Origin: Symbiodinium kawagutii
Lineage: Eukaryota > Sar > Dinophyceae > Suessiales > Symbiodiniaceae
Reading direction: 5' to 3'
DNA: 64,000 nucleotides
Assembly: GCA_009767595.1 (NCBI GenBank)
Contig: VSDK01018474.1
Coordinates: forward strand, 657,676-721,675
A program made the position numbers and the translations under genes. Positions 10,001 through 19,032 of this stretch are shown here, one piece after another (position 1 is the stretch's first letter; every line of letters begins with the position of its first letter). The notes beneath the pieces were generated by a model that saw nothing but the letters and a program-made list of their open reading frames with translations, did not search any database and was not told the DNA's origin.

Positions 10001-13000
10001 AAACAATCATTGATCATTGAAATTATGTGGACATCATTTTGTTCCATCCGTATGTTGGAACAACCCTTCTGAAACTTATATACCCAGGGCTCTGGCTACG
10101 TACTTCATGGCTGCAATGATTGGCAATGCGTCGCCAAGGTGCCTGATGGATGCCAATGAAGGACGGCCCAACGATGGGGGTAACTCGGACATGTTTACCA
10201 GGACAGCAAACAAACTTTTGGAGCAAAGACTGGCAAACATCCATAAAGAAGATTGAACCAAAAACATATGGGTGATCATATCGCTTCGACGCTTTGTAGA
10301 CTTCACTCGCATCGAAGCAACCAAGCACACACCAAAGTATTTTTGGGCAAGACTTGAGGATTTGCATGCATGTGCTCCAACGTGCCATCCCATCGCACAT
10401 ATTGGCTTCAGGGTCTTCTCAGTTAGCAGCCTCTTCGGCGGACTTAGTTGGTGACTGGCAATGGATGCTCGAAAGTCTGAAAAGCTTGATACACTCATCA
10501 AGCGCCTCTACATGATTGGAGCACCAAAGGTGGGGTATGCATACCATATCGTGTCATACTATTGACTGCATGCCTACGGGTGCATGATTCATGCCAAACC
10601 ACACTTTCAGTCCGTGATGAGGGAAATGAACTGACGAGTACCTGAGTGTGCACATATAGTCATTTTAAAGTATGATTGAGGTGATAAGAGCCAAATAGAA
10701 TCTAACCTCCTTATTCCTCGCACAGCAGAATCTACTTTCAGAATGCCTTCCAAAACATGGTCTAGCTGCCTTCCTTCCGCCCTGCAGTTCTTGCTCGCCT
10801 GCATTCTCCTGCTGGCTCTCGACAACGACCTGGAAATCTTTAGCGAGGCCAAGTGCTGGGAATGGCAGGGAGGAATCGATGAATAATGAATTTGAAGCAA
10901 CTACAAACAACGGTGGCCAAGTTGTAGGCCCCCCATCAAAAGAGATCAAAAGGTTAGAACAAACAAAGGAGCGGGGCTTGTCAAAATAGTGGGTTCACAG
11001 CTGCACACATGCATACATATAATCCAGCATATTCCAAATACATGTGCATAGTAAACATCAAAGAGATCCTCCTGTAACTTGCTGCAGGCCTATGGATTTG
11101 TGGAGCTGTTCAGCGGAGCAGCGTGGACGAGCAGATGCATGCGCAATAGATTCGTGGCTACCGCCTCTTTTGACATCCTCTATGGGAGAAAGGATAGGGA
11201 TCCAGCCAAGGATGATTACATGGACTTAACGTCCAGTGCTGGCTTTGCGTTCCCCGGATTTAATTACTAAGTACTTTAGTGCAAACAGTTTTATCAATCA
11301 ACAATCAACATCATATATATAAATTTGACTACCTCTTTCCCCAATGCTTCTCTGACACATGTTTCCCTCTGGGGCTCCACTTCAGTAAGGCTTGCCGTGC
11401 TCACCATACTCAATTGCAAATGGGACCACTTCATGGTACTGGTGGGGCTCGTATGCAGTTCATTTGTGACTGTCTCGGCCGGTACACATCATTCGGAGAT
11501 GCCCATCAGATCCTTGGGGCCAAACTGATGTGCCCTTTGTGCACGTGGGCAATCTTTTAGCATCCAGGTTGCTCAGCTGATAGATTTAAAATGCAATAAT
11601 GTGTGCAAGCGCTTCACCAGTATGTATGTCAATCTGACAGCGTGCATCGTTTACATGCATGCATGTTGATCCGAAGCTTAATTTGATGATTTGATGCATG
11701 TGTCCCACAACCCAACATGTATGCGGGCTCATTTTGGAAGTGGGGGGGTTGGTTCTAGGAGTGTGCATGCCATCATGGCCCTTCACATCCCTCCGCCCAG
11801 GGTGTGCGCTTTACTCCTGCTGATTCACTGCATGGGCGGCTGCTTTCTTGTCGAGCAACCACGCTCATCACAATTGCTTTGGTTGCCCCGGGTACGATCA
11901 ACATTCAGGCTGCTCCCCAAGGCATGTGGCGGGTTGAACATCTTTGTTCTTATTTGTTTATGTGGTATAAAGTGAAAGTTTGATCACTATCAAACATCGG
12001 GCTTGAGAATTCTGAGTAATGGGCCCATCTTTCAAGTTATGAGGTAGATTCTGACAGAAGTGAGAATAACATACGCAATATATCATATATATAATCGGCA
12101 TTAACCGACCATAACCCCTGAAGGTGTGGCAGGCAGCTTGGTGGATGGCTTTGTACGGGGGGTTAACCCCCAAGAGGCACATTGGCTTTTCCAATGCAAA
12201 AACAGTCCAACTCCTCAACCTTGGAACACTCTGGAAGGGTATCAGGGATTCGCTGGGAAAGCACAAGTACCAGAGCACGCGGAAATACGATAGCAGCAAG
12301 GGCAAGAAGTCCTTTTCTGGTACAAAGTATTTGAAACAAACCCAGATGCTTGGTGCAGAATATTTACCCTTTGCATGCTGAGCAATATACTGGTATGATG
12401 TTTGCCCAACAAACCATTATTCACCACGGGTTGGTTCTTACCAGTTGAGGATTTCAAGGTAACCCCATACATTCCCAAGTTTAACAATGTTGGGTAAATG
12501 GTTGACCCCAGACTCTTTTCCAAACAGCCAGCTTCCTTTCTGCCAAGGACATATCCTCCAAAGTTTGCCCAGAGAATCGCCAAGTACTACGACCGGTTCT
12601 GCGCCCGTCGGGAAGGGTTTTGTCCAAAGTTTTCAGAGGATGTTTGTGAAGAGCCAATTACAGCTTTTGAAGTGTTTCAACTTTTGGAGGATGAATGGGA
12701 TAAAGTTGACTGGGAGGATGCCAAATTAACAGAAGTTTTTTTGTACTTACGAGGCTCAAAGAGCCTTGAGCTTGGTGAATGGCGCCAGGTTCTCCCATCT
12801 TTTGTGTTCATTCCCTCGATGGATTAACAGCACACTATACCATACCACTAACAATAGATCAATAGTACATATCACATCGATGATCATAAGATCCCGCAGA
12901 CCTCAAAGAGTTTTTAGCATCCTCAACTGTGCCTGTCTTTTTTGGATCATGTTGAATATCTATCAGAGGGGATTGGAAACAAAGCCAATTAGTTTCGCAG

Positions 13001-16000
13001 TGCTCACTGCGCAATTCAGGCCACTGGCCCTTTGCAGCTTCAGATGAGCAAACCAATTCAGAAAAGCTTTCTCATGGAGACTTTGTTTGGTGATTCCTGT
13101 AAGTATTGGGATTTGGAGTTCATTCTATTTTGGGCACAGGATTAGAAACCCAGATTTGGAAAGGACTTGTTATTTAAATGTTGAATCAATAGATTGATTT
13201 ATGATGATTTATGCTGATTTGGGAAAGAATGCATATTACGTAAAAACTATGTAGAAAATACGTACTTTACCCGTAAAAAAATCCAACCCGTAAAAGGTGC
13301 GTATTTTTGCGTAAAAGTAGCGTAAAAAAGCGTAAAATACGTAATTTACCCGTAATCCGGCTATATTTCAAGATACTGAAAAATAAGGGAATCAACTGCA
13401 ATTTTCTCCTGATTGATCCTTTCTGGTTGTGTTTCAGGGGTTGGATGCCTATGCAAAGTACAAAACACAACGCTTATACCTAACCAAGGCATCTTCATAA
13501 ACAGGATCCCAATTTGTTCCCAGGAAAACCTCCGTAACAATTCCATTTATATGAGTGATTGGTCAAGGTTGACCAGAAACCCATCAAATTGTTTTGTTCA
13601 GTTGTTTGTTTGGGAAATCTTTGAATAACATGACTAACTCCTTCATGGGGTTTTCATCTCCCCAGTCCGACCTTGCAGTGTTTGCAGCTGGCTCTCTTGG
13701 TGACTTGGCCTGACAACGGAAAAATGTCGAGTGCTTCAAAGCCAAATGCTGAAAGGGTGAAGGCTCCATCCAGGTCATGGAGCTGTAGTGAACTAAAGGA
13801 AGGGCATCAAGAGCTCATGGCAATCAAGAAAGAAAGGGAAAGCGATGATGAACTTCAACAGAAAATCAAGGACATCCATTGGTGCGTCTTAATTACTGTG
13901 ATTGGTTTCTGGTATCCCATGTGGCTGTATATATCATATCATGTTGTTGATGCCTGCAAGGAGTGTGAAGCCGAGCTGGCCAAACTGAAAGCTGATGCTG
14001 TTTCCTGGCTATCTTTATCTACTTTGGTCATAAGGAAGTATTCTTACACAGGTCATGAGTTTCTCTTATATGTAAATAGTTTCATGATGATTTTTTGAGG
14101 GCATGGTTTGTTGGCCTAGGCTACTGCTGAAACACAACCAGAACCTTGGTAGCAATCATATGCCATTCGTTCATTTCAAGATCTTGACCATTGGTTGCGC
14201 ATTCTTTCAATGTGACTGCCATGGTTGACCCATCATATTCAGGCAACCGAGAGTGAGCTGGAAGCCGGTGCCAAAAAACCAGGACAGAAGAGCAATTCGA
14301 CTGCAGCACCACCAAAGACTCCCCGGCCGGTCGCAACTCCAGCTCGCACAGGTGCGGATGCTTCTCCACTCAACACCCCACCGCAGGGTGCCTCGGGAAA
14401 TCCAGCTCCTTCGAAGCGTGCCCGTGGAAAGCAGCCTGACCCGGACAAAGACAAGGTCATCATGGAGTTGCGGAAGGCTAGGTCTTAGGTGATAAGTCAG
14501 GAATTAACAAAACATGTTGCTACTCTATGCTATCTATGCAGCATCCACCAGGGTTTCTTCGGTGAAAACATACATACAAAAGATGGTTCCATTTTTGGGT
14601 CATTGGTTCGGAATATGGGAAATTAAAGATTGATGCCTTCTGAAATCCACATGTCATATCAACACATTAAAGTTGCGGAATGGAATTATGTTCTTTCATC
14701 GGTTCAAAGTAAGTCAATGTAACAGATATTTGACAAACGCATAAACAAAACAACCATTATCTTTACCATATACTTTGCTTTCAATGGGTCATACTCATTC
14801 TGAATCATCAATAAAAGTTAAACACTTTGAAGCCAAAGTGCCCCAATGATGATCTAATTAAACAGCCTGTTGACTTATGTTTTGGACAACCGGTTTTTTG
14901 TCAACTTCAACTAGGTAGCTGATCCAAAAAGTACTTGTTGGTAGGGATCCCAGGGAAGTGATTTTGATTGCCATTCCATTCCAACCCCAACCAATTTCTC
15001 TTCAACAATTCTTTCCAGGCAAGCGCCGATATGCAAGCTCGTTTGGATGCCTTAACAGCATCAACCACTGCAGCAGCTAGCAGCGGTGACAAGTTCGAAG
15101 CCACTGCTGATGTTTCAGCTGAGAAACCAGATCCACCCAAGAAAGCTGCCGCAAAAACCAAAGCTGCGCCGCAAACCGAACCGAACCCAGGTGTCCTCTC
15201 GGAGGCGGCGAAGATGGCAAAGCTTCGCAGGATCTGTGAAAGAAAACCTTCAGGGAAAGTGAGGGTGCCGGCTGAAATCCATGCTAAGTGGGTGGCAAAC
15301 CGGGGTGATGACCGAAAGGAAATGTTGCAAATGCTTGAGAGTGCTGGCTGGGACAAGGACAGGGTGCATACAAGTAATCACTTTAGTAATTGTGTACTTC
15401 AATTTGTTCCCAATCATTCAAGACATCCAAATTTGATTCCATAGGATCTCTTCGTATCCAAAGTTCAGAAGACTGTCGCCAAAACGAACCGGCACACCAA
15501 GACCAAGAGAAAGGGTTGGTATACCGAAGAGGCCATGGCCCGTTCATTGAACTGGTCAAAGTCCCTCAGGTTGCAACCTAGTTGGATGATTCCAAGATGC
15601 CACAAGTACTACCAGTGGTGGCTAAGTCATGTTGATGATCACTCTCTCCCATTTGAGGTCATACATCAAGTCAGTGGTAGCCTTCTGCCCTAAGCCTGGA
15701 AATGAGAAGATGATCAAGCGCCTTACTTTCAATAAATATGCTGCAACTGCATGCATGAATGTATGCATTTATGCAACAAGCGTTTATACATGTGTATGCT
15801 CTCCCAATTAGGTTCCTCTCCATGACCATCTTAGGAAGGACAGATACAACAAGAAATTGGAAAGCTTCCATGTCGTCATTGAAGAAGCCGACGATGAAGT
15901 GTCAGACCTTGAGGAAGTTGAACGACATGAGACCACCGAGGACACCAAATCACCATTGTACATAAGCTACATAAGCTCCCAGATTTCGAACTGAGTTTAC

Positions 16001-17161
16001 TGGTTCATCTGCCGCTTCCATTTCACTACCACCAGCCCTCAACATGTGCCTCAGGAAGCGGATGGCGAAGTTGCCTTCAAGATCAAGCCCAAGAAGACCA
16101 TGGATCCTCCGGATTGCGAAGCTATCTCGGAGACCGATGCTAGTGGCGATGAAGATGAAGCCGTGCAAACAAATGGCCCCAAACAGGAGCTAGGGTGATA
16201 CAGGTTTCCACGGTATCCATAGTACTTGGTAGGTTTGAGTATTGAATTCCCACATTCAGATTGAATGATTGACGCCGCATGTGGCTTGTCCCAATACTTC
16301 ATCATACAGCCTATCCAATTGATAATCCACCCATGGATTCCTATCTACTGGGCACCTCGTCTGGGTGACCATTCATCTGGGTGCAAATTTTGCAGGAGTT
16401 TGACCGCTTCAAGTCATTTGCTTCTTCCCTGTTGAGTCGATCATCAAAGATTTCAGACTTGATTGCAGAGATCGAAAATGCAGTGGCAATTGCAAAGAAG
16501 GGCCCTGAAAGTGCTGAAGGGAAACGTGTTCAAACGTCCATTCCCTAGATGAATGCCACTAATGTCTCAAAGGCTTGCAAAGTCCTAAGTCTACCAATCA
16601 GTAAAGATCTGATGTTCCCCCATGTTTTCCTGAGGTTGGTGACCAAATTGGAAGGAGCTGTTACTACTCTAAATGACCAGCACGACAAGCGCGAGTGTGT
16701 CAAGGCGCAGGTGTCCAAGTTGCCCAAAATGAAACCAGATGATCAGAACGCAAATCCGTTTCTTGGTTCTGAATCTTTTGTGGTTCACCTTAAATTTAAC
16801 CAACAAGGTTTGACTAGCAAAGCCAACAGTGAACACCTGCTAAGGGGTTGAATGAATACCCGTTGCATCCCAGGTTGATCGAGAAGATTGATGGCCAAAT
16901 TTCAGCATCTACCATCGCGCTTCTTGTCTTCAAACTGAGCTTGATGGAATTCCATGGTCAACCCAGTAGTCACCAAACCCGATGGTTAAATACGTTTGAT
17001 GATGTTTGATGGCTATATCCTTCAGGTGCAGCACGATCACTTCCCTGGAGAATGCGGCGAAGAAACTTGCATGCACTATTGCGCATGTTTGCGGCAGTTT
17101 GTTACAAGAGGCAACCAGGGAGAAAAGAATAAGGAATGGTGAACTTGCTAAGAAACTCTGA
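5861..17161 (+). CDS. large multi-exon dinoflagellate family gene with methyltransferase-like module (probably decaying)
   Basis: About 28 exon blocks join on the plus strand in compatible phases and end at TGA 17159-17161. Proposed blocks: 5861-6199, 6359-6578, 6701-7054, 7354-7605, 7757-9089, 9222-9355, 9596-9704, 9901-9986, 10088-10250, 10300-10529, 11088-11248, 11390-11567, 11801-11921, 12124-12343, 12548-12788, 13038-13098, about 13690-13870, 13961-13996, 14243-14476, 15019-15363, 15445-15560, 15658-15739, 15812-15960, 16055-16186, 16396-16548, 16635-16710, about 16874-16925 and 17026-17161. Order: acidic N-part, Lys/Glu exon, SAM-methyltransferase-like module, coiled coils, basic C-part. 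The combination resembles a multicopy family I recall from dinoflagellate genomes, of unknown function. Frame changes are needed near 5913-5918, 10475 and 11507. The entries below cover the blocks. Confidence 0.6.
7354..7605 (+). CDS. large gene, exon 4
   Basis: An 84-codon exon in phase 0 at both ends. The acceptor is CACCCCAG and the donor GTAAGT. It begins RCTYIDTHPRKANLLSTKR and continues with a polar, acidic segment containing IIIDDS. The open frame extends upstream of the acceptor, so the 5' boundary rests on the splice signal and on joining in phase with exon 3. No known domain is recognised. Confidence 0.5.
7757..9089 (+). CDS. large gene, exon 5 (Lys/Glu-rich, nuclear-type)
   Basis: A 444-codon exon opening after CCTCCCAG. 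It has an RGRGRGRGRG stretch and Ala-Lys-Ser repeats near residues 20-60. A polyglutamate run and long alternating Lys/Glu segments follow. A perfect 12-bp repeat at 8743-8797 encodes KKEE four times. Near the end a PKKRRARGDGP motif resembles a nuclear localisation signal. The last part, with FARRPCPGNAYSKAKW, is the first non-repetitive domain and resembles the start of a conserved region in the family. The donor is GG|GTTTTA, phase 1. The compositional bias makes any shadow frame on the other strand look open; those are rejected. Confidence 0.7.
9222..9704 (+). CDS. large gene, exons 6-7
   Basis: Exon 6 (9222-9355) begins AINQFPLSVQVWSFASEQW after TTATCCAG, completing the codon left open by exon 5. 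It runs in frame to TGA at 9365, but GTTGAC at 9356 makes a phase-0 donor. Exon 7 (9596-9704) starts after CTGCAG with HAPAVLFFGQLRSYEMWEI. Joining in phase bypasses the stop, so I treat the TGA as intronic. The alternative is a protein ending at 9367. No domain is recognised. Confidence 0.5.
9901..10529 (+). CDS. large gene, exons 8-10 with a frame change
   Basis: Exon 8 (9901-9986) reads TMCHIQQSFQSQKEQFALAG. It joins through a GT donor to exon 9 (10088-10250), ALATYFMAAMIGNASPRCL. Exon 10 starts near 10300 and reads through GSSQLAASSADLVGDWQWML. At about 10475 the frame must shift to continue as SEKLDTLIKRLYMIGAPK, ending at the donor GTGGGG (10530). The join from GAPK to the next exon's AYGFVELFSG is exactly in phase, which supports the downstream frame. 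The shift may be a real mutation in a decaying copy or a sequencing error. Confidence 0.45.
11088..11921 (+). CDS. large gene, exons 11-13: methyltransferase-like module
   Basis: Exon 11 (11088-11248) holds AYGFVELFSGAAW and ASFDILYG, like motif I of cytosine-C5 methyltransferases (FSGxG then an acidic residue). Exon 12 (11390-11567) holds VLVGLVCSSFVTVSAGTH, where the Cys aligns with the catalytic PCQ Cys. It also holds PWGQTDVPFVHVGNLLASR, but reaching that part needs a frame change near 11507. Exon 13 (11801-11921) holds GCFLVEQPRSS, at the position of the ENV motif. Known: C5 methyltransferases use these three motifs in this order. Inferred: a distant, possibly inactive relative. Exons 12 and 13 join in phase through ASR and VCALLLL. 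Exon 13 ends at a GC donor. Confidence 0.5.
12124..12788 (+). CDS. large gene, exons 14-15
   Basis: Exon 14 (12124-12343) starts VWQAAWWMALYGGLTPKRH in phase 0 after AAG. It continues with a basic stretch and ends GTKYLKQTQ, where a GA donor is needed. Exon 15 (12548-12788) starts TYPPKFAQRIAKYYDRF. It continues with an acidic segment and a possible charged helix around LLEDEWDKVDWEDAK, ending at a GT donor. The order VEQP-type motif, WWM-type motif, GTK-type motif, YPxxFA is conserved in the family as I remember it. The exons are intact. Confidence 0.55.
13038..14476 (+). CDS. large gene, exons 16-19 (coiled coil and Pro/Ala/Ser linker)
   Basis: Exon 16 (13038-13098), LQMSKPIQKSFLMETLFGDS, ends at a canonical GTAAGT. 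The start of exon 17 (about 13660-13700) is unclear, because two frames compete and neither joins exon 16 cleanly. From about 13735 it reads MSSASKPNAERVKAPSRS and then a charged helix (IKKERESDDELQQKIK). Exon 18 (13961-13996), ECEAELAKLKAD, extends the coiled coil. Exon 19 (14243-14476) begins ATESELEAGAKKPGQK and becomes a Pro/Ala/Ser/Thr linker with SKRARGKQPD. Exons 17 to 19 need GA and GC donors. Confidence 0.45.
13231..13355. repeat. CGTAAAA / TACGTA-rich array inside an intron
   Basis: Many overlapping copies of GCGTAAAA, TACGTA and ACCCGTAA occur between exons 16 and 17, including AAGTAGCGTAAAAAAG. It is related to the AGTAGCGTATTTT words at 5309 and 21239. Confidence 0.5.
15019..15739 (+). 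CDS. large gene, exons 20-22 (basic globular region)
   Basis: Exon 20 (15019-15363) has an Ala/Thr/Lys linker, then LRRICERKPSGKVRVPAEIH and MLESAGWDKDR. Exon 21 (15445-15560), DLFVSKVQKTV followed by RKGWYTEEAMARSLNWSK, joins in phase 0. Exon 22 (15658-15739), SYIKSVVAFCPKPGNEKMIK, joins through a split Lys codon. The pattern ICERKxSGK then WYTEExM is one I recall from many dinoflagellate paralogues. The function is unknown; the basic, regularly spaced aromatic residues suggest a nucleic-acid-binding fold, as inference only. All three exons are intact. Confidence 0.6.
15812..16548 (+). CDS. large gene, exons 23-25
   Basis: Exon 23 (15812 to about 15960) reads VPLHDHLRKDRYNKKLESF and then an acidic stretch; its 3' end is uncertain. 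Exon 24 (16055-16186), EADGEVAFKIKPKKTMD, ends acidic at a GA donor. Exon 25 (from 16396), EFDRFKSFASSLLSRSSK, forms an amphipathic helix and runs to a TAG at 16546-16548 unless it splices earlier. The acceptors are CAATTAG|G, CCTCAG|G and TTGCAG|G. Confidence 0.45.
16635..17161 (+). CDS. large gene, exons 26-28 (C-terminal helices)
   Basis: Exon 26 (16635-16710), LVTKLEGAVTTLNDQHDKR, ends at GCGCAG|GTGTCC. Exon 27 (from 16874), LIEKIDGQISASTIALL, has an uncertain end. Exon 28 (17026-17161) starts CSTITSLENAAKKLACTIAH and ends LAKKL followed by TGA. All are amphipathic helices typical of a C-terminal coiled coil. A different final exon is possible because the last ones are short. Confidence 0.4.
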
Positions 17162-17889
17162 ATCTTGACGCTGCGATCTCCTCCGGCAAAGGACTATGAT
17201 CAAGAACCTGAAAAAGATCAAAGAGGAGCAGTGAGCACTGAGAGATTCCCGGTCCAAATCTTTGAAACCAGCACATGTCGAAGGCATGCAAGAAAGTGCA
17301 TATGCCTATGAGTACTGAGTTTTCGATATTGATCTTCCATGATCAATCAATCCTGTGGTGCAGTCTGGCTAGCAGCACAGCTTTAGAACATGCGTCAACC
17401 GCGTGAATGGCTGTGAGGGGTGACTGCTGGGCAAAGAAACATGTTGTGGTCATCACGGAACTTCAAGTGTGGTGACATGGGCTTGGATTATCTTGGATCA
17501 TGTGGAAACACCCGCCACTCCTTTTACTCCCAGTGCCTATCCCAGGGGCACACCATTTCCATTGCCGAGCACTGCTTGTGGCCAGGCAATCACGGAACTG
17601 TCCTTGAGCATCTGGCTCGCTTGATCGGCTTTGGCGTCAGGTCCTCAAGCGGGTATGGTTCGGTGTGGGTGGGTACTTGGAGTGATGGCTGGGGATTTTT
17701 TTTCCATCGCAGGAGATCTTTGGCTTAATGCTGGTATGCTACACAGCCCAAACAATCATCGACAATCAATATCATTGATCTCCACAAATTGATTTTGGCT
17801 AGCAAATCAATTAATTCAAGCAAAATCGATTACATCACAGACATGTTGACATTCGGAACATATTAGAGCCATTCTCCGCACCCGGTGCC
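17162..17889. other. spacer between the large gene and the GIY-YIG-like gene
   Basis: A 102-codon plus frame at 17420-17728 (with GLDYLGSCGNTRHSFYSQC) has no ATG-linked domain I recognise and could be a leftover exon. The rest is AT-rich. Confidence 0.3.
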
Positions 17890-18875
17890 ATGGATGACTT
17901 CTTGACAGAACTTCTGACCTATGAAGATCCTAGTGGTAACAAGCGTACCGCTGGACAATACGATGAAGAGAGCTCGAACCAACCCGGCAAGTGACATAGC
18001 TGCATTATCAAAGAAATGTTCTTGATTGTTTGAACCATAATAACATGTTGTCCATTGGGATCATTGGCTGTTACCCCAGGAAAGTGAAGCCCACACCAAT
18101 GCCATTCCAACACGAGCAACATGGCCTGGAAGAGAATGACATCATGGAGATGTATGCATCTTACTTTGATCGTGGACAAGCCTCAGGGGAGACTTCAGGG
18201 AAGACCACACCCAAATCTCAGCACTCCAGTCCTCCAATGTTTTCTCCGCAGGATGCTTGCCATAGCAAAGGCAACAATCGCAACAACACATTGATCTATA
18301 ATTGCAAGTTGCTGTTGTCCTGACAATCCTTCTGTGTTTCAGAACGTTTCAGATTCTCTGATTGGTTAATTTGTTGATTGACATGCTCTAAGGAAATCTC
18401 CATGTTGGTGCAGCAGCTGCAGAACCAGGGTTCAACTTTCAGCGCTTCAACATGTGATTGGTCCATGTCCAAGGTCTTAGGTGTTCACAACCATTGCCAT
18501 AGATTGGTCAACAAAAAGTTGTCCTGTGGCAAAATTTTGGCACATGCCAAGGAGAAGGTCAGTGCTCTCCGAGAGTCGGTGGGGGTTCGGCTATGTTGCT
18601 TTAAAGTGGGGGTAACACATAATCCTTTTATCAGGTTCTCATCTTATGTGCAAAAGGGATATACCATGATGTGGTTGGTGTGGATGTCATCTAGCACTGA
18701 CATAGTTCACATGCTTGAGGCGGCACTGATCAGCGAATTTGGTCGACACGTTGGGTGTCACAACCAATACGGAACGGGCGGTGAAGGTGCCTTAAACAAG
18801 GCAGACCCTCCGGATCCACCGTACTTCGTATATGTTGTTGCTGGACGGGCTGATCAACATCGTAATGTAGGTTAG
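17890..18875 (+). CDS. GIY-YIG-like nuclease-domain protein
   Basis: Exon 1 (17890-17990) starts at a good ATG context (GCCATGG) with MDDFLTELLTYEDPSGNKR. A GT donor joins in phase to exon 2 (18080-18251, VKPTPMPFQHEQHG). A GA donor then leads to exon 3 (18393-18875), though a further intron may lie before about 18520. The C-terminal domain reads LCCFKVGVTHNPFIRFSSY, then MLEAALISEF, NQYGTGGEGALN and PPYFVYVVAGRAD, ending HRNVG and TAG. KVG, R at +8, a Glu in the helix and GG..G fit the GIY-YIG/UvrC-type layout: small DNA nucleases that cut with an Arg-Glu pair. The classic GIY tripeptide is not present, so the call is a divergent relative. Its activity is unknown. Confidence 0.55.
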
Positions 18876-19032
18876 GCACAGTGTACAGGATTGCGGGAGA
18901 AAAGGAAAAATGAAAATACCTGAATGCACATCTATTGCTGCAAAGGCATGATCATAGTTAAAGAAAGGATTTCTTCTTAGTGTTGCATGCACAGCATGTA
19001 TACATGCGCGCACATATGATAGATTTGTCTCA

